In this document: piece by piece, positions 9,501-17,609 of the stretch
Position numbering within the stretch: the first letter of the stretch is position 1
Layout: each line of letters starts with the position of its first letter
Source: Filimonas zeae
Lineage (GTDB): Bacteria > Bacteroidota > Bacteroidia > Chitinophagales > Chitinophagaceae
NCBI RefSeq assembly: GCF_014641615.1
Contig: NZ_BMIB01000003.1
Span: forward strand, 1,116,001 to 1,180,000
DNA: 64,000 nucleotides
Direction: 5' to 3'
Translations under genes and position numbers: made by a program
Notes under the pieces: model-generated
Told to the model about the DNA's origin: nothing
The model's database searches: none
The model's input: only the letters and a program-made list of their open reading frames with translations

Positions 9501-10234
9501 TGGAAAAAGTAACACCGCAGGGTGCCAGCCGTTATTATAATGGAGTTCTGCAGGTGTTTTATGCCAACAAACCATTGGTTAAACAAATTCAGTTCATGGA
9601 AATTACAGCGCCACTTGCCACATTCACACCTTCTATAATACAAAATGATGTTTTTGTAAAAAACACCTCGTATAAAGAGCGTATTAATTTTTATTACGAC
9701 AATACAAACCGGCTGTTACGTCAATCCTTTGCTCAGGGAATGCCGGTATCGTATATATGGGGCAATCACCTAAAGCAACCGTTAGCCGAAGTCAAGAATG
9801 CAGATTATACACAAATCTGGTTTGAAGGATTTGAAGAATCCAATTTCAGCGGTCTGGTTGCAGATGCTTACACAGGAAGATTTGCCTTCAATGGCAGCTA
9901 TCAGAAAACGCTTACCGGGGTTGGTGACGGAAAATACATACTTTCTTACCGGTTAAAAAGCGGAGGCACCTGGCAGCTTATACAAAATGAAATAACGGTA
10001 AATAATGGCAGCTACACAATAACACTTAATGGCCAGATAGATGATGTGCGCTTTTATCCTTATAGCGCCCAAATGATAAGTTATACACTAAAACCTCTCA
10101 CCGGCATTACCAGTGTTACTGATGCCAGGAGTGTACCCGTGTACTACGAATATGACAACTTTCAACGGTTAAAAAATATCAGAGATCATAACAGACAAAT
10201 TCTGAAATCGGCAGAGTATAAATATGCCCAGTAG
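6590..10234 (+). CDS. Large secreted RHS/YD-repeat protein without recognisable toxin domain
   Basis: 1214 residues with a signal peptide ending ASAQ (about 23). The N-terminal region (GKFGLIPVNNFSGVPSISYP, then PISLKYHASGIKV and GLGWALSAGG) is the entry domain typical of Bacteroidota RHS/SpvB-like surface proteins. Tyr-rich beta-repeats continue through the middle, for example TRYAYNEQ, KKYTYSGG and TEYTYNATGN. The last residues are ordinary YD repeats (YYEYDNFQRLKNIRDH), so the protein stops inside the repeat field. There is no DPxG core closure, toxin, or T9SS sorting domain. It may be a shell or adhesin protein, or a toxin shell that has lost its tip. A terminator follows at 10263. Confidence 0.75.
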   Translation: MIRRVFGLFSLAAAILVSVLASAQTAPQLKVLTPPSPEVSALGKFGLIPVNNFSGVPSISYPVFTIEEGDISFPISLKYHASGIKVKEDASEVGLGWALSAGGTIISSERERPDFPAGFPTYAADMPDAPDATTSSRNPIASFGDHYYLWGGDLSIVGDSPEGLLYYGMTLPYKGVMRHYGNFFNIGDERPPDFASDLYMINIGERSYNFVFNNEFKPVVLGDGSLKIELITTNTGTYPDWKVTDEKGTIYYFTFRQFNYTNTGGNDPYYISNRTNQSLNTWHLTKIVSAVHGEINFNYDKPMQSFIHPLPSVSEVEWVAGTSSPNVPPSRRIITTNYSVYDQVNLSSISFSDGSIRFIYNNDRQDLDNSKRLTSIEIYNKSDELQRKVQLLNNAYFNSSSTAEAGYLSNSTFMFLPGYPAGVIDKRLKLNGITETDAVGGAVKTTRYAYNEQIQLPDKLSYSIDHWGYYNGAYNYRLTPPGTVNLNSQEISFEGANREANPNVMQSGILTSITHPTGGTTTFTYETNQFPFTELVTTYQDASQNYYKASGSAIMNSSGFMNADGSFTAASGWNDKKLYIFNMVSATVSYPSHYELSAVVYENNMVLKRIRIFTTNTSSIDSSIRLVGGRTYKVVLDPASQDFYNSLQIRMQVYIKQVSSTSSYVTRTRYSGGLRVNKISNYDPLSGKTNIKKYTYSGGNEDDLPIYISQAGTDHWMEMHNTEVAVYSNGFFKRFGQSIYPFSNGTNAPYFGYKNVTISESENNDLNGTTEYTYNATGNLNLNTIIAYSNVLPQTGMPNCIIPSIPSIGGGRGDLIEEKIFRKKEGGLKPVSSTFYIYNRDRTSRIWQFLFQMGYGPYLPAPRGARVYQMYAHQFSIPVYRNALTTKNSYLYDDDGNQIFNQYETYTYDKVNEHYQLIKKTTGDSKGNVVHSHIKYAQDYTNIADNPEDLTVAGIKQMQDKHVIEPVETYMEKVTPQGASRYYNGVLQVFYANKPLVKQIQFMEITAPLATFTPSIIQNDVFVKNTSYKERINFYYDNTNRLLRQSFAQGMPVSYIWGNHLKQPLAEVKNADYTQIWFEGFEESNFSGLVADAYTGRFAFNGSYQKTLTGVGDGKYILSYRLKSGGTWQLIQNEITVNNGSYTITLNGQIDDVRFYPYSAQMISYTLKPLTGITSVTDARSVPVYYEYDNFQRLKNIRDHNRQILKSAEYKYAQ

Positions 10235-10262
10235 ATAAGCATACGCACTCTGATCAGACAAT

Positions 10263-10295
10263 GCCCCAAAACGTCCCTGTTTTCGGGGCTTTTTT
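10263..10295 (+). terminator. Rho-independent terminator after the RHS-like gene
   Basis: Stem GCCCC-AAAAC pairing with GTTTT-c-GGGGC (one bulge), followed by TTTTTT at 10290-10295. Confidence 0.8.
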
Positions 10296-10387
10296 ATTAC
10301 AATAGAAAGGAGGTCATTGTTACATCAGATTAGTCCGTAAGAATGTCCGTTTGCCCCCTTATCCTGTCCGCTTCGGCAACCTGGCAG

Positions 10388-10436
10388 CTTGCGCCCGGCT
10401 TGTTCTACGCCAACTTTGTGCTATCACTAACACAAA
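10388..10436 (+). promoter_or_regulatory. Second promoter with TTTGTG-N10-CACAAA operator
   Basis: CTTG (10388-10391), 19 bases, CAACTTTG (10411-10418). The dyad TTTGTG (10415-10420) / CACAAA (10431-10436) has the same ten inner bases as the copy at 2140-2161. The distance from dyad to ATG is also conserved (10 versus 11 bases). Confidence 0.55.
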
Positions 10437-10446
10437 AACCAACGTT

Positions 10447-10839
10447 ATGAACTTACAAACTACAAAAGCAATCTACTGGTCAGGCGCAATTTTTATCTCT
10501 TTATGGTTTGGTGCCAGCGGCTTTTTTGAACTTACACGCAACCCGCTGGTATGGGGTATTACACAACAACTGGGCTACCCAGCTCACTTTATCTATATAC
10601 TGGGCGTATGTAAACTTACGGGCGTGGTAGTATTGCTTACCCCGGGTAAATTACTGCGTTTAAAAGAATGGGTGTTTGCAGGCATTTTCTTTGATATTGC
10701 ATTCGCCTTTTTCTCAAAAATTGCAGTATTGGGTTTTGCAGCCGCCATTGATGCTGTAGTGGCGTTTACCGCTATCAGTATTACCTATATTATGTTTAGA
10801 AAACTGTATACCGCCAGCTGGCAAAAAGCAGCAGCATAA
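10447..10839 (+). CDS. DoxX-like membrane protein
   Basis: 130 residues from the ATG at 10447. That start is chosen because the longer frame from 10351 would run through the promoter and operator. Four hydrophobic segments are visible, with the second starting around FIYILGVCKLTGVVVLLTPG, a typical DoxX-family element (gxxKlxgvvaLl). DoxX-like proteins are small inner-membrane proteins, some linked to oxidative-stress or redox complexes; a specific role cannot be assigned here. Its operator is shared with the hydrolase gene at 2173, which suggests a common stress or xenobiotic response. Confidence 0.8.
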   Translation: MNLQTTKAIYWSGAIFISLWFGASGFFELTRNPLVWGITQQLGYPAHFIYILGVCKLTGVVVLLTPGKLLRLKEWVFAGIFFDIAFAFFSKIAVLGFAAAIDAVVAFTAISITYIMFRKLYTASWQKAAA

Positions 10840-10902
10840 GTACGTGCTACTGAGTGCCGGGGTGGACAGTTACCGCCTTTCACTCCGGCCCGGTAGCAAA
10901 TA

Positions 10903-11856
10903 TTACAGTTTAGAAAAACTCAGATACTGAACAAAGCGCGGCACCGTAGAATGATTGGCACTGGCCGCATGTGGCAAAGTCTGTTGCCACAGCACAATAT
11001 CACCCTTTTTGCCAGGCACGGGTACAGGGTTCACCAAACGTTGCATTTCTTCATGCGCCCGTTGAAAATCCGGCCATGTTTTCATAAAATCCTCAAACCG
11101 GTGTTGAAAACCAGGCACCAGCTGTAAAGGGCCTCTGTTTTCAGGTACATCGTTCAGGTAAATCAGTCCCTGTATATAAAACAACTCGCCGGTATTAAAG
11201 TCAATATCCCAATGCAGTTTTCCATGTGCAAATTTCCAGGTATCCGTTTCAGGTGGGTTAAAACTCACTTTTTCTGTCCGGGCAATCAAATGCGTGGTAC
11301 CGTACAACTCAGCAAAAACCTGTTTAACAGCAGGATGTGTTCTTATGGCCTGTATACTTTCATGCTGGTACAACTGCAGCATAAGGCCGTGCCAGCCCGC
11401 ATGCGGGTTATACCAGGTTTCCGGTCTGGAAAGATCTACCTCCATGGTATCACAAATAAGCTCAGCAACTGCATCGCACAACTCCTGCGCAACCAGATCG
11501 CTTATTTTTAAATAACCCTGCTTTTGCCAGCTCTGGTGCTGTGCTTCTGTAAGTAAAGCCGACGCACTATGGTTATTATCTGCCTTATTATCAGCGCCCT
11601 GCAGCCAATCCTCAAAAGCTTTTGCAGAAGCAGTTATCTGCGCTGCACCTTTCAGTTGTATCAGCCATTCCTGCAAATGAGCTTCGCTGGTACACTTTTC
11701 ATACACAAACTGGTAAGTTTCAAACTTTCCCAGCCCATAAAGATTCATCCAGATATCTTCCACTGTTGAATAATTGTCAAACTCCGGGGCTGGTTTACGT
11801 TCTTTCCGGTGCAGGTGGTGCTGGTAAAATACAGGCAGAAAAGAGCAGTTAATCAT
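10903..11856 (-). CDS. Phytanoyl-CoA dioxygenase (PhyH) family oxygenase
   Basis: 317 residues. This is an Fe(II)/2-oxoglutarate-dependent oxygenase by its double-stranded beta-helix signature: an HxD pair in LHWDID (about residue 215), a distal His in LPHAAS (about 296) and a 2-oxoglutarate-binding Arg in VPRFVQYL (about 306). Such enzymes hydroxylate small molecules or lipids. The N-terminal 100 residues carry an extra helical region not needed for catalysis. No signal peptide, so cytosolic. Convergent with the DoxX-like gene and divergent from the TetR gene; the substrate is unknown. Confidence 0.85.
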   Translation of the reverse strand: MINCSFLPVFYQHHLHRKERKPAPEFDNYSTVEDIWMNLYGLGKFETYQFVYEKCTSEAHLQEWLIQLKGAAQITASAKAFEDWLQGADNKADNNHSASALLTEAQHQSWQKQGYLKISDLVAQELCDAVAELICDTMEVDLSRPETWYNPHAGWHGLMLQLYQHESIQAIRTHPAVKQVFAELYGTTHLIARTEKVSFNPPETDTWKFAHGKLHWDIDFNTGELFYIQGLIYLNDVPENRGPLQLVPGFQHRFEDFMKTWPDFQRAHEEMQRLVNPVPVPGKKGDIVLWQQTLPHAASANHSTVPRFVQYLSFSKL

Positions 11857-11984
11857 AGCAAAGGTTAATTATAGGTATGAAAATTACTGAAAAACCATAA
11901 AAAGCAACCGGTAAACTTGTTTTCTCAAAACACCCTGCCCATTGTCCATTTAGCCTTTCCTTAACACCGCACATACAAATAATA

Positions 11985-12035
11985 CTATCAAATACTGCGT
12001 TTATGGGGTAAATTTGATAGGGTTAAATTTTAACC
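11985..12035 (+). promoter_or_regulatory. Promoter and two dyads upstream of tetR
   Basis: CTATCAAAT (11985-11993) and ATTTGATAG (12012-12020) are perfect 9-bp inverted repeats. The right arm overlaps a -7 box TAAATTTG (12009-12016). Directly after it lies a perfect 15-bp palindrome, GGTTAAA-t-TTTAACC (12021-12035). Either dyad could be the TetR operator; the placement over the promoter and start site fits autorepression. Confidence 0.5.
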
Positions 12036-12051
12036 ATTAACCTGTCTGATC

Positions 12052-12678
12052 ATGGATAAACAAACCGTACGCGAGGCTTATAAAAAATATTGGCTGGAAA
12101 ACGGAAAACGCCCCGTTTCTGTATATGCTTTCTGCCAGCAACTGAATGTACCGGAAACTGAATTCTACGACAGCTACTCCAGCTTCGATGCGCTGGAAAA
12201 AGACATCTGGCGCTCCTTTTTTGAAGCTACGCTGGAAAAAGTAAAAGGAGATGAAACTTACCGCAATTACTCCGCCCGGGAAAAGTTACTGACGTTCTAT
12301 TTTATGTGGGTGCAGCAACTGCGCGAAAACAGAAGCTACATACTGCAGCAGAAAGATCAGTACCTGGTACCGGGCCTGCATATTGATAAATTGGAATTTT
12401 TCCGGGCAGCATTTTACGATTATATCCGCAGCCTGGTAAAAGAAGGTTATCAGACTGGCGAAATAAAAGAACGCAAATTCATTTCCGATCAGTATGTACA
12501 CGGGTTCTGGCTACAGGCCCTGTTTGTACTGCGCTACTGGATTAAAGATCACAGTGAACGTTTTGAAATGACAGATGCTGCTATTGAAAAAGCAGTAAAC
12601 CTGAGCTTTCAGTTAACCAGTTCTAACACGCTGGACAGTATAGTAGATTTTGGGAAATTTATGTTTGCAGGGAAATAA
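12052..12678 (+). CDS. TetR-family transcriptional regulator
   Basis: 208 residues. The N-terminal helix-turn-helix is divergent (about 20-45: VSVYAFCQQLNVPETEFYDS), followed by an all-helical ligand/dimer domain of the type found in TetR proteins encoded beside ABC1/UbiB kinases. The kinase gene starts 7 bases after its stop, so the two form an operon. Dyads over the promoter suggest autoregulation. The inducer is unknown. Confidence 0.75.
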   Translation: MDKQTVREAYKKYWLENGKRPVSVYAFCQQLNVPETEFYDSYSSFDALEKDIWRSFFEATLEKVKGDETYRNYSAREKLLTFYFMWVQQLRENRSYILQQKDQYLVPGLHIDKLEFFRAAFYDYIRSLVKEGYQTGEIKERKFISDQYVHGFWLQALFVLRYWIKDHSERFEMTDAAIEKAVNLSFQLTSSNTLDSIVDFGKFMFAGK

Positions 12679-12685
12679 GCACACG

Positions 12686-14023
12686 ATGAAAGAACAAACC
12701 AACATTCCTACCGGCAAAGTAGAACGTGCCGGCAGGTTTGTAAGCACAGGATTTAAAGTAGGCACCAATTATCTGAAACACTATACCCGCAAACTGATGG
12801 ACCCTTCCGTTAGTAAGGAGCAGTTGCATGCAGATAATGCAGAAGATATATACGATACCCTCAGCAACCTGAAAGGCAGCGCATTAAAAGTAGCGCAGAT
12901 GCTGAGTATGGATAAGGGCATGTTACCCAAAGCGTATACCGAACGTTTTGCTTTATCGCAATACAGCGCCCCACCCCTCTCCGGCCCGTTGGTGGTAAAT
13001 ACTTTTGTAAAAACACTGGGTAAAACTCCCACCGAACTGTACGATCAGTTTGAAATGCAGGCCCGCAACGCCGCTTCTATCGGCCAGGTACACAAGGCAG
13101 TAAAATGGAATAAAGAACTGGCCGTAAAAATTCAGTACCCGGGTGTTGCCAACAGTGTAAAATCAGACCTCCGTATTGTTAAACCCTTCGCCATACGTAT
13201 TGTAGGTATGAACGAAGTGGATATGGATAAATACTTTGATGAAATAGAAGGCAAACTGCTGGAAGAAACAGATTATAAACTGGAGCTGCAACGCTCTATG
13301 GAAGTATCTGCCCAATGCGCCCCTATTGCCAACCTGGTATTTCCCGTATATTATCCAGCGCTTTCCAGCGAACGTATTATTACCATGGACTGGCTTTCGG
13401 GCTACCATCTTAAGGAGTTTCTGGAACGTAACCCATCACAGGAAGTACGCGACAAAATAGGACAGGCTTTGTGGGATTTTTATCAGTTTCAGGTGCATGC
13501 GCTTAAAAAAGTACATGCCGATCCGCATCCTGGCAATTTTCTGATGCGTGACGATGGCACGGTAGCTGTATTTGACTTTGGCTGTATTAAAGAAATTCCG
13601 GAAGATTTTTATGTAAACTACTTCCTGCTTACCAATAAAGAGGTATTGAAGGATGAGGCCAGAAGAAAGGAAATCTATACCAATCTGGAAATGATTCACC
13701 CCAGCGATACCGAAAAAGAAATCATCTTCTTTTCCGGTCTTTTCCAGCAGATGATAAACCTGTTAACGCTACCCTTTACCGTAGCGGAATTCGATTTTGG
13801 AGATGAGTCTTATTTTACAGAAATCTATGCCTATATGGATTATCTGTATAACCTGAAAGAAGTAAGAGATTCCAAGGTAGCAAGGGGCTCCCGGCACTCT
13901 CTGTATATAAACCGTACGTACTTTGGTTTATATTCTATACTCAGCGATTTAAAAGCAAAGATTATTACCAGCGAAGAACGGATAAAGAGCATGATGCAGA
14001 CTTTGCACGCAGAAAAAGTTTAA
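12686..14023 (+). CDS. ABC1/UbiB (AarF) atypical kinase family protein
   Basis: 445 residues from ATG 12686, chosen because the longer frame overlaps tetR. The family-specific motif KGSALKVAQMLSMDKG (about 51-66) resembles the KxGQ element of ABC1 kinases. It is followed by an Ala-rich loop region, ELAVKIQYPG (ATP-anchoring Lys, about 145), KKVHADPHPGNFLM (catalytic loop, about 274) and VFDFGC (metal-binding DFG, about 297). UbiB/COQ8 relatives support isoprenoid quinone or lipid metabolism through ATPase activity. It is co-transcribed with the TetR gene and followed by a strong terminator. Confidence 0.88.
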   Translation: MKEQTNIPTGKVERAGRFVSTGFKVGTNYLKHYTRKLMDPSVSKEQLHADNAEDIYDTLSNLKGSALKVAQMLSMDKGMLPKAYTERFALSQYSAPPLSGPLVVNTFVKTLGKTPTELYDQFEMQARNAASIGQVHKAVKWNKELAVKIQYPGVANSVKSDLRIVKPFAIRIVGMNEVDMDKYFDEIEGKLLEETDYKLELQRSMEVSAQCAPIANLVFPVYYPALSSERIITMDWLSGYHLKEFLERNPSQEVRDKIGQALWDFYQFQVHALKKVHADPHPGNFLMRDDGTVAVFDFGCIKEIPEDFYVNYFLLTNKEVLKDEARRKEIYTNLEMIHPSDTEKEIIFFSGLFQQMINLLTLPFTVAEFDFGDESYFTEIYAYMDYLYNLKEVRDSKVARGSRHSLYINRTYFGLYSILSDLKAKIITSEERIKSMMQTLHAEKV

Positions 14024-14036
14024 ACCTATTTTATAC

Positions 14037-14079
14037 AGCTGCATGAAGCAGACCTGCTTTATGCAGCTTTTCTTTATTT
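14037..14079 (+). terminator. Terminator after the ABC1 kinase gene
   Basis: A 15-bp inverted repeat (14037-14051 and 14054-14068, one G-T pair) carries the run TTTTCTTTATTT on its 3' side. Confidence 0.8.
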
Positions 14080-14100
14080 ACCGGCAAGGCGGCTATTTCA

Positions 14101-14457
14101 TTACACTTCATTATACAAAAGACCACCGTTTATAATCTCCTGCGCAATTACTGCTGTAGTGGCTTTCTGTACTTCTTTTGCATAATTGGTATACAACCCA
14201 TCATCCCTTTTTACAACAAATACCACTTCAAAAACAAACCGGCTTTCGCCCAGTTCCCTCCAATCATTCTGCAAGGCTTCGTTTTTCAACAAACCACTGT
14301 TTAGCGAAAAACGTAATCTGTTCACCAGCGCATCTGTATTCAGCGATCCCTCAACGTACTGCTTTCCTGTTAAAGTATTTTTCAGTACTAACACCCCCAT
14401 CACAGGTTTATTATTCTTTGCTGCCTCTGCCAACTGTTTCCGTAACAATTTGTCCAT
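14101..14457 (-). CDS. GIY-YIG-nuclease-like small protein
   Basis: 118 residues. The layout of MGVLVLKNTLTGKQYVEG, then NRLRFSLNSGLLKNEALQ, then ESRFVFEVVFVV matches small GIY-YIG family proteins (GIY strand, YIG strand, Arg helix, FxfeV strand). The canonical GIY/YIG tyrosines are altered (GVL/YVEG), so activity is doubtful. It starts 17 bases after the MarR stop and is probably co-transcribed with it. Family call by pattern memory only. Confidence 0.55.
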   Translation of the reverse strand: MDKLLRKQLAEAAKNNKPVMGVLVLKNTLTGKQYVEGSLNTDALVNRLRFSLNSGLLKNEALQNDWRELGESRFVFEVVFVVKRDDGLYTNYAKEVQKATTAVIAQEIINGGLLYNEV

Positions 14458-14474
14458 GTAGTTACCGTAATAAA

Positions 14475-14906
14475 TTATTGAATATTGCCTCCAAGATCAG
14501 CCAGTAGTTCTGTAATGGCTTTCAGTGATTTTGTTTTCGTAACCTGTAAAATATCTTTTGCCGTATACTCCGCGGTTACCACCGCTTCCTCATACACTCT
14601 TTTGCCCGCAGCTGTAATCAGCACGTAACTTACCCGGGCATCTCTTTCATTCACTTCTCTTGTAACCAGGCCAACTTTTTCCAAAGGGCTCAACAAACGG
14701 GTAACGCCAGATGCAGTAAACCCCGTCTTTTCCGCCAGGTCTACCCTTCTCATACGGCCGTCAGCCGCGTTGTTTAGCAAATACAAAATCACAAAATCGC
14801 TGAACCCGATTCCATGGGCACTCAACCTGTCAAACCGTCGCGACACTGTTGTTTGCGCTTTTGCCAGATTAATGAGCAATAATAAAGACTCGTTTATTGT
14901 TGACAT
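14475..14906 (-). CDS. MarR-family transcriptional regulator
   Basis: 143 residues with the winged helix-turn-helix DLAEKTGFTASGVTRLLSPL (about 56-75) and the wing LVTREVNERDARVSYVLIT, whose DxR beta-wing signature is diagnostic for MarR. Dimer helices lie at both ends. The upstream dyad TTGA-N4-TCAA begins 5 bases before its start codon, indicating autorepression. It is the first gene of a pair with the GIY-YIG-like gene. Confidence 0.88.
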   Translation of the reverse strand: MSTINESLLLLINLAKAQTTVSRRFDRLSAHGIGFSDFVILYLLNNAADGRMRRVDLAEKTGFTASGVTRLLSPLEKVGLVTREVNERDARVSYVLITAAGKRVYEEAVVTAEYTAKDILQVTKTKSLKAITELLADLGGNIQ

Positions 14907-14908
14907 AT

Positions 14909-14984
14909 ACTTGACTACTCAACTATTTAACAGCAAAAGTATTGTTTTGAGTAATGCGGCAAATAATTTTTCCGGAAATTATTT
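14909..14984 (-). promoter_or_regulatory. Probable MarR operator and upstream dyad
   Basis: TTGACTACTCAA at 14911-14922 is a TTGA-N4-TCAA dyad flanked by further near-symmetry (TAc...cTA), adjacent to the marR start codon. A related half-site, TTGAGTA, lies at 14987-14993. A second, perfect 9-bp dyad AAATAATTT / AAATTATTT lies at 14961-14984. MarR proteins commonly bind 16-20 bp dyads of this kind. Confidence 0.5.
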
Positions 14985-14993
14985 AGTTGAGTA

Positions 14994-15029
14994 AAAGCGT
15001 ACGTTTCCCTGTACAGAAACGCACGCTTT
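14994..15029 (-). terminator. Terminator of the susC-susD-tlpA operon
   Basis: A 14-bp stem (14994-15007 with 15016-15029, one wobble) and an 8-base loop. On the minus strand the stem runs into TTTTAC, so it terminates the operon coming from 20.6 kb. Confidence 0.7.
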
Positions 15030-15035
15030 GCAGTA

Positions 15036-16040
15036 TTAGTTTACCAACGAAGCTATCTTCTTCTCCAGCTCTTCCCCTCTCAGGTTTCTGGCTATGATTT
15101 TACCTGACGGGTCTAACAATACATTGCCCGGTATTCCGCGGATGACGTAGAGCATGGCAGGCTCGCTGTTCCAGAACTGCAGGTCAGATACCTGCGGCCA
15201 TGCCAGTTCATCCTTTGCTATTGCTTTTACCCATGCATCTTTATTATTATCCAGCGATACGCCCAGTACAGAAAATCCTTTGTCTTTATACTTATTATAA
15301 ACCCTAACCACATTAGGGTTCTCCCGACGGCAGGGGCCACACCAGGCAGCCCAGAAATCAATCAGCAGATATTTACCCAACTGATCAGAAAGCCGGATGA
15401 TTTTACCATCCGGCGCAGGCAGCGCAAAATCCGGCGCCTGAGAGCCAATAGCCCTGGCGCGTAATGTAGCAGGCAAATCCTTCAATAGTTTTACGTACTG
15501 GGTGTGCAATAAAGCGGGAGCCAGCAGGCTGGTATAACGCTCTATATCTTCCGCAGACAGCGAGGGCGAATAATAGCGGTATAACACAAAAGCCGATACA
15601 ATAGAGGCAGGTTGCTCTTTAATATATTCCTCAATTTTCACATTGCGGGCATTCTGCAGGTAGGCTTTGTAACGGTCAGTAGCCGGCGATCCTGTAATTA
15701 CAGCATTACGCCCTCCCCTTGCAGTATCGTAACGGATAAACAGCTCATTCCCCTGCTCAATAAAAACAAATAAAGAAGACATTCCGGTGGTATCATCCGT
15801 AACACCGTACAACTCTGGCAATTCTAAACGGCTGGTAAAAGAAAAAGAGCCGTTTCTTACTACAGCAGAGTCAATTACAAAAAACATCTTATTATAGTAG
15901 CGCTGCAGGTAAATTTTACTGTTATTGGCCAGGCTTGCCTCTCCCTTTATGCTAACGGCAGTCTTACCATCATTTGCCCGCAGGTTTACAGTGTACAATA
16001 GTGCGGTTGCACCTATTAAAACAGATAATAACTTTTGCAT
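15036..16040 (-). CDS. TlpA-like thiol-disulfide oxidoreductase with DUF4369-like N terminus
   Basis: 334 residues. A signal peptide ends near LRAND (about 24). The N-terminal half fits the DUF4369 fold usually fused to Bacteroidota TlpA proteins (AVSIKGEASLANNSKIYLQR). The C-terminal thioredoxin domain (about 195-334) has the active-site pair in WCGPC (about 231-235) and a cis-Pro in RGIPGNVLLD. It acts in the periplasm, reducing or isomerising disulfides. It is the third gene of the operon, 28 bases after susD, so it probably serves the cargo or receptor of that uptake system. Confidence 0.9.
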   Translation of the reverse strand: MQKLLSVLIGATALLYTVNLRANDGKTAVSIKGEASLANNSKIYLQRYYNKMFFVIDSAVVRNGSFSFTSRLELPELYGVTDDTTGMSSLFVFIEQGNELFIRYDTARGGRNAVITGSPATDRYKAYLQNARNVKIEEYIKEQPASIVSAFVLYRYYSPSLSAEDIERYTSLLAPALLHTQYVKLLKDLPATLRARAIGSQAPDFALPAPDGKIIRLSDQLGKYLLIDFWAAWCGPCRRENPNVVRVYNKYKDKGFSVLGVSLDNNKDAWVKAIAKDELAWPQVSDLQFWNSEPAMLYVIRGIPGNVLLDPSGKIIARNLRGEELEKKIASLVN

Positions 16041-16068
16041 ACATCAGATTAAAGCATGAACAGATTTA

Positions 16069-17598
16069 TTATTCCGATAATTTCCAGCCCTCATTGGCAG
16101 CGGTAGCTACCTCTCCAAAACTTCCCTTCTCATTAAAAAAGGCTTTACCTCCAAACGAATACACAGTGGTTTTAGCCAGCTCCAGCTGTAACTGTGGCAG
16201 CGGATATTCAGTAGGTGTACCGCCAATCAGCAGGTTGTTGCGCCGCATAAATGTAAATGGCACAAAAGCTCCGCCGGCACCATCAATTTCAATAGCATAC
16301 TCATAATGCAGTGCTTTACGCAAAGCATCTTCTGTAGCTGCAACCGGCGGTAATTCGCCTTTGGCAATACGCTGGGCAGTAGCATTGTTTAATGCTGCTG
16401 CCGCACCTGTATAATCTTTCAGCCATAATTTAGCTTCCGCCGTTAGCAGCCGTATCTCTTCATACAAAAAGTAAGGATTGATGGCACCGGGCGTATTCAA
16501 TGTATTGCGGCTGTTGTACCAGCGTATGCGGTAGTAGTTGGTAAAAAGCCCTCTTCCGCGCGATTCCAGCATAATACCAAAACTGGCCGTATAACCAAAG
16601 TATTGCGCAAAACGCTTGTCGTTAGAGGTAATGGGCGGCAATACGCCGGTTGCCGGATAAAACGAAGGCGTATTACCGGTATTATCTGCCAGGTAAGCAA
16701 TCTTAATATCCGGCGCCAGCCAGCCGGAGCCGTCTGTATTGCGTTGCACCAGATTAGTTACCAGCTGATTGTAGTAGCCTCCCGTTACCGTGGTAATGGT
16801 ATAATCCGTTTTAATCCCTTTGTCTGCATAAGCAATCACCTTATTCCAGTGTTCTGCTCCCAGCGCCGCAGCCTCTTGTTTATCCCGCGGCAGTGAAGAC
16901 AAAATACGTGCTGCCAGTGAATTAGCCAGCTGAATAAAGTTTTCGCGGCTGACAGATACACCGGTAAGGAAATCGAATTTAAGCGATGGCCAGGCTTCCG
17001 CCAGTTTAATAGAAGTATCAATCAGCCGCAGGCTGTTGGCAATAAGCGCTTTGTAAGAATGCGGGAAGCTGCGCGTATTCAGGTTGGCTTCATCTACAAT
17101 CAATCCACGGTCAAATATTACCCCCAGATAGCCCTGTGCTACCCCTTTGGAAAAGTAAGCGGCTATTTCGCAGTCCTTTGTACGGTCGTTACCCAGGTTA
17201 TCCAGAATAGTCTTTTTTTGCACGTTGATAATATCCAGCGCAATAGTAGCATCCAGATTGGCCTGGTAAAAGTTGTTATAAAAGGTATTCCAGGTAACAG
17301 CACCGCGGTAAGAGGCATTGTTGTTCAGCCGCAGCCGGGGCTCATTGGCAAAATCCCACCACGAAGAGTTGCCATTGGTGTTGGTTGTCTGGTCTGCCAG
17401 CAGGCTGAAATGGGTACCTGCCGAACTGGTGGTGGTAGCAAACGTAGTTTGTACGCTGCTGGTAACCAGTTTATATCCCAGATCTCTTATAAGGGCATTA
17501 GCCTCATCATTGGTAAAAGAAGAAGGATCATCAAACGTGGTCTTTTTACAGCTGCCCAACAGAGATATCGTCAGTATAAAAAAAACTATTCTTTTCAT
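16069..17598 (-). CDS. SusD/RagB-family nutrient-binding outer-membrane lipoprotein
   Basis: 509 residues from ATG 17598, which leaves a signal peptide with lipobox LLGSC (Cys 17); an ATG two codons upstream is also possible. Helical, Tyr-rich SusD architecture, with the typical ending region where a C-terminal segment (EYPLPQLQLELAK...) precedes the end. SusD proteins sit as lids on SusC barrels and capture the substrate on the cell surface. It starts 11 bases downstream of susC. No carbohydrate-active enzyme is adjacent, so the substrate may be peptide, metal complex or another compound. Confidence 0.88.
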   Translation of the reverse strand: MKRIVFFILTISLLGSCKKTTFDDPSSFTNDEANALIRDLGYKLVTSSVQTTFATTTSSAGTHFSLLADQTTNTNGNSSWWDFANEPRLRLNNNASYRGAVTWNTFYNNFYQANLDATIALDIINVQKKTILDNLGNDRTKDCEIAAYFSKGVAQGYLGVIFDRGLIVDEANLNTRSFPHSYKALIANSLRLIDTSIKLAEAWPSLKFDFLTGVSVSRENFIQLANSLAARILSSLPRDKQEAAALGAEHWNKVIAYADKGIKTDYTITTVTGGYYNQLVTNLVQRNTDGSGWLAPDIKIAYLADNTGNTPSFYPATGVLPPITSNDKRFAQYFGYTASFGIMLESRGRGLFTNYYRIRWYNSRNTLNTPGAINPYFLYEEIRLLTAEAKLWLKDYTGAAAALNNATAQRIAKGELPPVAATEDALRKALHYEYAIEIDGAGGAFVPFTFMRRNNLLIGGTPTEYPLPQLQLELAKTTVYSFGGKAFFNEKGSFGEVATAANEGWKLSE

Positions 17599-17609
17599 GT
17601 ACATACGGT

